Below are positions 1-4,211 of a DNA stretch of 5,094 nucleotides, piece after piece. This DNA comes from Actinomycetota bacterium (GTDB lineage: Bacteria > Acidobacteriota > Blastocatellia > Chloracidobacteriales > Chloracidobacteriaceae): positions 1-5,094 of the forward strand of contig JAAFHI010000334.1 in the NCBI GenBank assembly GCA_013298335.1, read 5' to 3'. A program made the translations under genes and the position numbers. How positions within the stretch are numbered: position 1 is the first letter of the stretch; the number at the start of each line of letters is the position of its first letter. A model generated the notes under the pieces. That model was not told the DNA's origin and did no database searches. It was given only the letters and a program-made list of their open reading frames with translations.

Positions 1-132
1 ACGATGGTGTCGAGCTTCAACGATGTCGTGAACTTTTCGGAGAAACACAAGGTGGACATGCGGACGGCGGCCTACATGCTGGCCATCGACCGGGTGGCCT
101 ACGAAACCAAGATGCGCGGAATTTACGCCTGA
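1..132 (+). CDS. gdhA: Glutamate dehydrogenase, C-terminal end (5' part outside window)
   Basis: Frame 1 is open from the window edge to a TGA at 130-132 and gives 43 residues. They include the segment [20 protein letters not shown] and end in IYA. This matches the C-terminal helix of Glu/Leu/Phe/Val dehydrogenases, specifically the hexameric glutamate dehydrogenases, where an R-T-A-A-Y-x-L-A-I-x-R-V pattern followed by RGIY closes the protein. The enzyme interconverts glutamate and 2-oxoglutarate plus ammonia with NAD(P)H in the cytoplasm. The catalytic and cofactor-binding residues lie upstream and are not visible, so coenzyme preference cannot be judged. A strong terminator 22 nt downstream marks the end of the transcript. 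The family call is fairly secure despite the short fragment; the symbol is the generic one for this enzyme. Confidence 0.85.
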   Translation, partial: TMVSSFNDVVNFSEKHKVDMRTAAYMLAIDRVAYETKMRGIYA

Positions 133-154
133 TCTGGGGAATTCCATTGAACTG

Positions 155-187
155 AAGGGCGGGGATTTCGATCCCCGCCTTTTTCTT
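155..187 (+). terminator. Intrinsic terminator of the glutamate dehydrogenase gene
   Basis: A perfect 9-bp stem (GGCGGGGAT at 158-166 with ATCCCCGCC at 171-179) closes on a TTCG tetraloop, a very stable loop type. It is followed by TTTTT at 180-184 and further Ts at 186-187. A-rich bases at 155-156 can pair with the first Ts. This is a textbook Rho-independent terminator. On the opposite strand only a short, interrupted T-run follows, so it mainly serves the upstream gene. Confidence 0.93.
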
Positions 188-319
188 CATGAAATCCATT
201 TTTCTGGATTACCGGCATTTTTTCGGATATCCGTATGTATCGCCAACGGACGAACAACTCCTTTGGCTCGTTGAACTTGTCAAATTCGCGCGTTTCGTGG
301 AAAAAACCGTTACCGGGGA

Positions 320-348
320 TTGAGGCACTCAAATTGCTTCTCTTTAAT
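320..348 (+). promoter_or_regulatory. Predicted sigma70-type promoter for the OmpA-like gene
   Basis: TTGAGG at 320-325 matches four of six -35 consensus bases. TTTAAT at 343-348 matches five of six -10 bases. The spacer is exactly 17 bp. Transcription would begin near 355, giving an untranslated leader of about 235 nt. The -35 lies inside an inverted repeat TTGAG-GCA-CTCAA (320-332) that could be an operator. A second imperfect inverted repeat (TGCTTCTC at 335-342 with GAG-A-AAGCA at 349-357) spans the -10. The prediction is from consensus match only. Confidence 0.5.
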
Positions 349-458
349 GAGAAAGCATGTCTATGCCGAAAGTTTTTGGCTTTCACGGTTGCCTGTGGTA
401 GTTTCACGCAACTCGTTTGCAATCAGTTTTGCAAGGTTTTATTTCAAAAGACATACCG

Positions 459-498
459 GCCATCGTCACCGAAAGTCCTTCAAGTCTTTCGGGTTGGC
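459..498 (+). other. Stem-loop in the leader of the OmpA-like gene
   Basis: CCGAAAG at 469-475 pairs perfectly with CTTTCGG at 486-492 around a 10-nt loop. The helix can continue outward through GCCA at 459-462 with TGGC at 495-498, across an asymmetric internal loop. No T-run follows, so it is not an intrinsic terminator. It sits about 90 nt before the start codon, inside the predicted leader RNA. It matches no riboswitch class that I recognise. Confidence 0.5.
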
Positions 499-577
499 GT
501 TTGTTCGAACGATTGCAGCGTCGTAATTTGCGATGCACTTAGGCGAGATCCCGAGAATAAACACTGGTTTCATCACC

Positions 578-586
578 AGGAGGTGA
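578..586 (+). promoter_or_regulatory. Strong Shine-Dalgarno of the OmpA-like gene
   Basis: AGGAGGTGA is complementary over all nine bases to the usual 16S rRNA 3' end. It leaves 4 nt before the ATG at 591, or 7 nt counted from the GGAGG core. It fixes the start codon and implies high translation, as expected for an abundant envelope protein. It is much stronger than the sites in front of the other genes here. Confidence 0.9.
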
Positions 587-590
587 AGGA

Positions 591-2729
591 ATGAAATTTG
601 GAAAACACAGCTTACTCGCATTGCTGGCCACGGTTTTACTCAGCAGCGCGGTAGCGACAGCGCAGCAGACGTCGTCAGCGCGTGAGCAGGACCGTTCGCT
701 GAATTCGACGGTTACCGGTGGCACCGGGCTGTTCACCGTTTACGACGCTTCGACCCTGAAACGCGGCGAATTCAACATCGCGGCCTATTACAACAACTTT
801 GACCGTGATCCGGGCAACGTCGACATCAGCCAGCAGATCGTGAGCGGCGCGGTCGGTCTGACCGACCGGCTCGAATTTTTTGCGGCGTCGGTGTTCCGTC
901 AGCAGTTGACCGCGGAACGTCCGCAGGAACTCAGCGGCTTTCTGCTTCCGAACGTCCGCTTCCCCGGCGTTCTGGCCGGTCCGGTTCCGGCGGGTCCCGG
1001 CAGCGGTGCCGGTGCGCCGTTCGTCAACCTGATCGGGCCGAGCCTGACCAACACGTCCAGCGCGGGCGCGCTGGTGGGCGGCGTCCTTCCGGGTCTTCCC
1101 CAGTCCGGCACGGCACTCGTCGGAGCCGGAAACCAGCAGCGGCTGGTCGGTCGCCTTCCCGGCTACCTGAATGACTACCCCTTCTTCGGGAACTCCGAAT
1201 ACACCAGCGGCAACACGACGCTTGGCGCGAAGTACCGCTTCACCAGTCCGGAAAGCCGGATCGGCGTGGCCCTCGTCGGCTTCGTCGACATCCCGACGTC
1301 GTTCGATAACGGTGTGTTCCGCAATCGCGGAAACGGCACGGTTCGCGGCAGCGGCCCGGGCGCGATTGATTTCGGCGCGATCCTCGTGGTGACCCCGCGC
1401 TTCGGTCGTTTCTCCATCAACACCAATCTTGGCGTGGTGAAGAGCGGCGATCCGGATGCCGGTGGAATCAAGTTCCTCGACCGCCGGAATCGGTTCATCG
1501 GTTCGGTCGGTGTGGACGTGGCTGTGAATCAGTACTTCCAGATCATTTCCGAACTGACGTCGAACATCTACTTCGGCAGCGGCACCCCGAACCTGAACCC
1601 GGTCAACCCGGTCGACCTCACGGTCGGCGCGCGGTTCACCCCGTTCGGCAACCAGCGGAAAGTTCACTTCAGCTTTGGTGGCGCGTACCGTCGCTTCATC
1701 AACCAGTCGAACGAACGCCGCAACGGTGGTGACGTCAACGGTTTCGTCATCAACGCCGTCATCGGCTACCGCCGCAAGGAAGTGATCGCGGTTGACCCCT
1801 GCAAACTGAACAGTGCGCCGACGGTCACCCTCTCTTCCGACAAGACGGACGTCATTGAAGGCAACGGCGACAGCATCCGCCTCACCGCTTCGGCGAGCGA
1901 TTCGGATGCCACCGACACGACCCTCAACTACAACTGGACGGCCAGCCTCGGAACCATTTCCGGATCGGGCCCGAACGTGACCTACACGCCGCCCGCCGGG
2001 AAGACCGGTCCGGCGACCATCACCGTGACCGTGGCCGATACCTGCTGCGCCACGGCGAGCGCGTCGCTCGGCGTCAACATCAAGGAAGGCAATGTCTGCC
2101 CGACCGTGACTGTCTCGGCTTCGCCGTCGCAGATCAAGGAAGGCTCCGAAACCGGCATCGCCCTTTCGGCCATCGGCACCGACGGCAACAACGATCAGTT
2201 GACCTATACCTGGTCGCCCTCCGCCGGAAGCATCGAAGGCAGCGGATCGAACGTCACCCTCAACACCAAGGGCCTTTCGGCCGGACGTGTCAACATCAAG
2301 GTGACGGTCAGCGACGGCAAGTGCTCGGGTGAGGCCGAAACTTCGGTTGAAATCCTCTCGCCGCCCCCGCCGCCGCAGTCCTACTCGCTGGCGTGCGACG
2401 GAACGTTCCCGAATGCGCCGTTCAAGCGCAACATCGCCCGCGTCGACAACCAGTGCAAGGCCGAACTTGACAAGATTGTCGATCGCCTCAACAACGACCC
2501 GACGGCCCTCGTGATCATCGACGGTCACTCGGACAAGGGCGAGAAGAAGGGCACGGCTCAGAAGCGTGCTGAAAACGCCAAGGCGTACCTGACTCAGATG
2601 AAGGGCATCAGTGCCAACCGCATTGAAATCCGGACCTTCAACGATCAGCGTGCCGCCCAGGCGCCGGGCAACAACAACCGTCGTGTGACGATCACCTTCG
2701 TGCCGGAAGGCGCGCAGCGTCCCGAATAG
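591..2729 (+). CDS. Exported beta-barrel-like protein with two Ig/PKD-like domains and a C-terminal OmpA-like domain
   Basis: The protein has 712 residues. Residues 1-24 form a signal peptide (K2/K5, a Leu/Ala core, then A-T-A before Q25) with no lipobox cysteine. Residues of about 43-395 alternate short amphipathic beta segments with Gly/Asn turns, like an outer-membrane barrel, interrupted at about 115-190 by a Gly/Pro/Ala-rich insert. Two related Ig/PKD-like domains follow (about 407-498 and 502-590), each with a Y-x-W core (YNW, YTW), G-S-G-x-N-V-T and I-T/K-V-T-V. A linker PPPPP (591-595) leads to an OmpA-like domain (about 598-705) with IDGHSD, RAENAKAYL and a closing NRRV. That domain family binds peptidoglycan, so the protein probably tethers the outer membrane to the wall. 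A porin or passive-structure role is inference. Its own promoter, Shine-Dalgarno and terminator make it a single-gene unit. All seven cysteines lie outside the barrel part. The OmpA call is strong and the barrel call moderate. Confidence 0.85.
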   Translation: MKFGKHSLLALLATVLLSSAVATAQQTSSAREQDRSLNSTVTGGTGLFTVYDASTLKRGEFNIAAYYNNFDRDPGNVDISQQIVSGAVGLTDRLEFFAASVFRQQLTAERPQELSGFLLPNVRFPGVLAGPVPAGPGSGAGAPFVNLIGPSLTNTSSAGALVGGVLPGLPQSGTALVGAGNQQRLVGRLPGYLNDYPFFGNSEYTSGNTTLGAKYRFTSPESRIGVALVGFVDIPTSFDNGVFRNRGNGTVRGSGPGAIDFGAILVVTPRFGRFSINTNLGVVKSGDPDAGGIKFLDRRNRFIGSVGVDVAVNQYFQIISELTSNIYFGSGTPNLNPVNPVDLTVGARFTPFGNQRKVHFSFGGAYRRFINQSNERRNGGDVNGFVINAVIGYRRKEVIAVDPCKLNSAPTVTLSSDKTDVIEGNGDSIRLTASASDSDATDTTLNYNWTASLGTISGSGPNVTYTPPAGKTGPATITVTVADTCCATASASLGVNIKEGNVCPTVTVSASPSQIKEGSETGIALSAIGTDGNNDQLTYTWSPSAGSIEGSGSNVTLNTKGLSAGRVNIKVTVSDGKCSGEAETSVEILSPPPPPQSYSLACDGTFPNAPFKRNIARVDNQCKAELDKIVDRLNNDPTALVIIDGHSDKGEKKGTAQKRAENAKAYLTQMKGISANRIEIRTFNDQRAAQAPGNNNRRVTITFVPEGAQRPE

Positions 2730-2755
2730 TCGGGGTCGGACACGACTCAACAATC

Positions 2756-2784
2756 GGGGCAGGCCGCAAGGCTTGCCCCTTTTT
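2756..2784 (+). terminator. Intrinsic terminator after the OmpA-like gene
   Basis: A 10-bp stem with one G-T wobble (GGGGCAGGCC at 2756-2765 with GGCTTGCCCC at 2770-2779) closes on a GCAA (GNRA) tetraloop and is followed at once by TTTTT at 2780-2784. It lies 27 nt after the stop codon. The opposite strand lacks a T-run, so it works in one direction. It stands directly in front of the tsaE start. Confidence 0.94.
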
Positions 2785-2801
2785 CATTTCAACAGGCCGA
2801 C

Positions 2802-3260
2802 ATGGATTTGAAAGAAGAAGTTCGGATCACCGATTCCCCGGAGGCCACGTTCCAGTTCGGAACCGAGATCGGGCGGGTGCTGCTGGAAATGCCTGAGCGG
2901 GTTGAACCGACCGTCCTGCTTTTGAGCGGAGACCTGGGGGCCGGAAAGACCCATTTCGCCAAGGGGCTCGCCGAAGGGCTCGGCATCGACTCGAACGAGG
3001 TCAACAGCCCGACCTTTACGCTCGTCAACGAATACGACTTCGCCAAAGGAAAACTCCGCCACCTCGATCTCTATCGGCTGCCCGATGGAGGCGAGATTGC
3101 GGAGGCACTGGGTCTGTATGAAATGCTCGAACAACCGGGCGTGATGGCCGTCGAGTGGGGCGAGCGCCTGCGAGCGTTCAAGTGGCCGAACGCCTACTCG
3201 GTCGGCATCCGGATGCTCGACGAGAACCGACGCGAAATTACGGTACGAAAGATGGCCTGA
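2802..3260 (+). CDS. tsaE: TsaE, ATPase of the tRNA threonylcarbamoyladenosine (t6A37) machinery
   Basis: The 152-residue product has the normal length for the TsaE/YjeE family. The P-loop GDLGAGKT is at residues 43-50. The family blocks SPTF (69-72) followed by LVNEY, HLDLYR (87-92) and VEWGER (117-122) follow in the usual order. TsaE binds and hydrolyses ATP and works with TsaB and TsaD to attach threonylcarbamoyl to A37 of tRNAs reading ANN codons, in the cytoplasm. TsaB and TsaD are not in this window. The ATG at 2802 has only a weak AGG at 2794-2796, 5 nt upstream. It is the first ATG of the frame and gives the expected N-terminus about 40 residues before the P-loop. The upstream terminator ends 17 nt before it, so transcription needs read-through or a promoter inside the preceding gene. 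It converges on the next gene with a 6-bp gap. Confidence 0.95.
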   Translation: MDLKEEVRITDSPEATFQFGTEIGRVLLEMPERVEPTVLLLSGDLGAGKTHFAKGLAEGLGIDSNEVNSPTFTLVNEYDFAKGKLRHLDLYRLPDGGEIAEALGLYEMLEQPGVMAVEWGERLRAFKWPNAYSVGIRMLDENRREITVRKMA

Positions 3261-3266
3261 ACCGGG

Positions 3267-4013
3267 TCAGAGTTCCGTTTCGTCGAGTTCCCCGTTCTCG
3301 ACGGCGTTTTCCTCATCGAGTACACGCAGGGTGTCGAGCGTCAGATTGGTGTTGCTGTAGGCTTCGATGATGCGCTGGAACTCGGTTTCCGACCGTTCGA
3401 TTTCAAAAAAACCCTCGGTAAACCCAATCAGTTCCTTGAACGCCTCGTTCCCGCGGCGGCCTTCCACGTTGCAGTCCACAATCAGCCCGGAGTTGAAGTA
3501 CAGGTGGGCGGTCCGCTGCGGGGCACGGATCGAAAGCGAAGCCGTCAACTGGTTGGTTTCAACGATTTGAATCAGATCGAAAATGGTGATCTGGCTGATG
3601 TTGCCAGTCAGGAACTTTTCCGTGGAAGCATCGGGCGAGGTAAAGGTGAATGTGTGCTGCCCCACCACGAAGCGGTCGCCGTCGGCGAGCATCACCTCCT
3701 GATTGGGGTCGATGCGCTTGCCGTTGAGGTAGGTTCCGTTGGTGCTTCCAAGGTCCGACAGCAGGTATTGCCGCCGCCCCCCCGCGTTTTCCAGATCGAG
3801 CCGAATCTTGGCGTGTTCCCGTGACGCGACCGTGTCGCTTTCGAGGGCGACCTGGCAGGTCTTGCTGCGCCCCATGACCGTACTGACGTTATCGAGCACC
3901 ACCGTGCCGCGGAATTTCCCGTCCTGAAGCAGAATCAATGTCGCGTAGGCACCCTCGGACGTTTTGATCTGCACGCGGTCGAGCCGCATGGTCTGGTCCA
4001 TCGTGTCCGCCAT
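3267..4013 (-). CDS. FHA domain protein with C-terminal DUF4388 (PATAN-type) domain
   Basis: The protein has 248 residues, no signal peptide and no membrane segment, so it is probably cytoplasmic. Residues of about 22-127 form an FHA domain, a phosphothreonine-peptide reader. All hallmark positions are present: GRS (48-50), SREH (64-67) and DLGSTNGTYLNGK (87-99). Residues of about 137-206 match the DUF4388/PATAN style, with the elements SQITIFDLIQ, T-A-x-L-x-I, hydrophobic-YF-x-x-G-hydrophobic-hydrophobic-D, and GNEAFKEL. This domain is common in regulators of Deltaproteobacteria, Deinococcus, Cyanobacteria and Acidobacteriota. The tail (about 212-248) is acidic. It is likely an adaptor in Ser/Thr-kinase signalling; its partners are unknown. 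The ATG at 4013 follows a GAAAGGTGA with rather long spacing. The in-frame ATG codons at residues 5 and 9 are also possible starts. It lies downstream of an isocitrate dehydrogenase gene on the same strand. Confidence 0.88.
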   Translation of the reverse strand: MADTMDQTMRLDRVQIKTSEGAYATLILLQDGKFRGTVVLDNVSTVMGRSKTCQVALESDTVASREHAKIRLDLENAGGRRQYLLSDLGSTNGTYLNGKRIDPNQEVMLADGDRFVVGQHTFTFTSPDASTEKFLTGNISQITIFDLIQIVETNQLTASLSIRAPQRTAHLYFNSGLIVDCNVEGRRGNEAFKELIGFTEGFFEIERSETEFQRIIEAYSNTNLTLDTLRVLDEENAVENGELDETEL

Positions 4014-4025
4014 AGGTCGTCACGG

Positions 4026-4034
4026 TCACCTTTC
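4026..4034 (-). promoter_or_regulatory. Shine-Dalgarno candidate of the FHA gene
   Basis: Read on the minus strand, GAAAGGTGA shares AGGTGA with the ideal site and lies 12 nt before the ATG at 4013. That is longer than the usual spacing, so initiation may be moderate or may use one of the next in-frame ATG codons (residues 5 or 9) less well. No better site is seen nearer the start. Confidence 0.5.
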
Positions 4035-4059
4035 GAGGTTTTCAGTGGTATTCGACGGA

Positions 4060-4087
4060 AGATTACCCGCCCAGAGGGATTTTGCAA
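4060..4087 (-). promoter_or_regulatory. Possible sigma70-type promoter for the FHA gene
   Basis: On the minus strand, TTGCAA (4082-4087, four of six -35 bases) is followed after 16 bp by TAATCT (4060-4065). The latter keeps the key T1, A2 and T6 of a -10. It would start transcription about 40 nt before the start codon. It lies just downstream of the terminator-like element at 4119-4199, which is where an independent promoter would be needed. The match is modest. Confidence 0.35.
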
Positions 4088-4118
4088 AGCGGTGCGTGGA
4101 AGTCGTTGGAAGACAAGG

Positions 4119-4199
4119 AAAAAGAGAGAATCAGATGCTGCCAAAACGAGGACTCGGACTGAACTTCCGCGTCCTTGGGCACACCGCGCGATTCTCTCT
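4119..4199 (-). terminator. Long nested stem-loop with T-run after the isocitrate dehydrogenase gene
   Basis: A perfect 10-bp outer stem (AGAGAGAATC at 4123-4132 with GATTCTCTCT at 4190-4199) encloses a second paired arm. That arm consists of TGCC 4139-4142 with GGCA 4178-4181, AGGAC 4149-4153 with GTCCT 4171-4175, and CGGA 4155-4158 with TCCG 4166-4169 around a 7-nt loop. On the minus strand the outer stem is followed by Ts at 4123-4119 and begins 12 nt after the dehydrogenase stop codon. That fits an intrinsic terminator for that gene. It is far longer and more elaborate than the two other terminators in the window, so an additional RNA role is possible. Confidence 0.7.
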
Positions 4200-4211
4200 C
4201 ATCTGGTTTTC

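Larger units (their letters stand above)
188..590. other. About 400-bp gap: promoter region and leader of the OmpA-like gene
   Basis: This stretch is visibly richer in A and T than the flanking genes and I find no convincing gene in it. It holds a small hairpin (AATCCA at 193-198 with TGGATT at 205-210), a perfect 10-bp palindrome CGGATATCCG at 224-233, a sigma70-like promoter at 320-348, and two hairpins that both begin with CCGAAAG (366-388 and 469-492). There is also a TTTGCAA direct repeat (416-422 and 428-434) and a strong ribosome binding site at the end. A 119-codon open frame (235-594) runs through it, but that frame lacks a ribosome binding site and recognisable protein features. It begins upstream of the predicted promoter and its stop merely overlaps the next start. 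Confidence 0.6.

Noticed and set aside
123..422. 99-codon minus-strand frame covering the first terminator and the gap
   Set aside because: It reads through a strong intrinsic terminator and the glutamate dehydrogenase end, with no ribosome binding site and no family resemblance.
416..434. TTTGCAA direct repeat, 12 bp apart
   Set aside because: Two short copies only, no further units and no link to a known operator. It is probably chance in an AT-richer stretch.
501..529. Second possible promoter nearer the OmpA-like gene (TTGTTC, 17 bp, TAATTT)
   Set aside because: Only three of six bases match at each hexamer, clearly weaker than the site at 320-348, so it is not listed as a feature.
235..594. 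119-codon plus-strand frame whose TGA overlaps the next ATG as ATGA
   Set aside because: There is no ribosome binding site at 235, no recognisable domain, composition is unlike the other genes, and it begins upstream of the predicted promoter. The ATGA overlap arises because the real start ATG is followed by A.
675..2753. 692-codon open frame antisense to the OmpA-like gene
   Set aside because: Its composition (Arg, Asp, Val, Ala, Gly rich, without motifs) is what GC-rich codon use produces in the complementary frame. The sense frame has a signal peptide, conserved domains, a Shine-Dalgarno and a terminator; the antisense frame has none of these.
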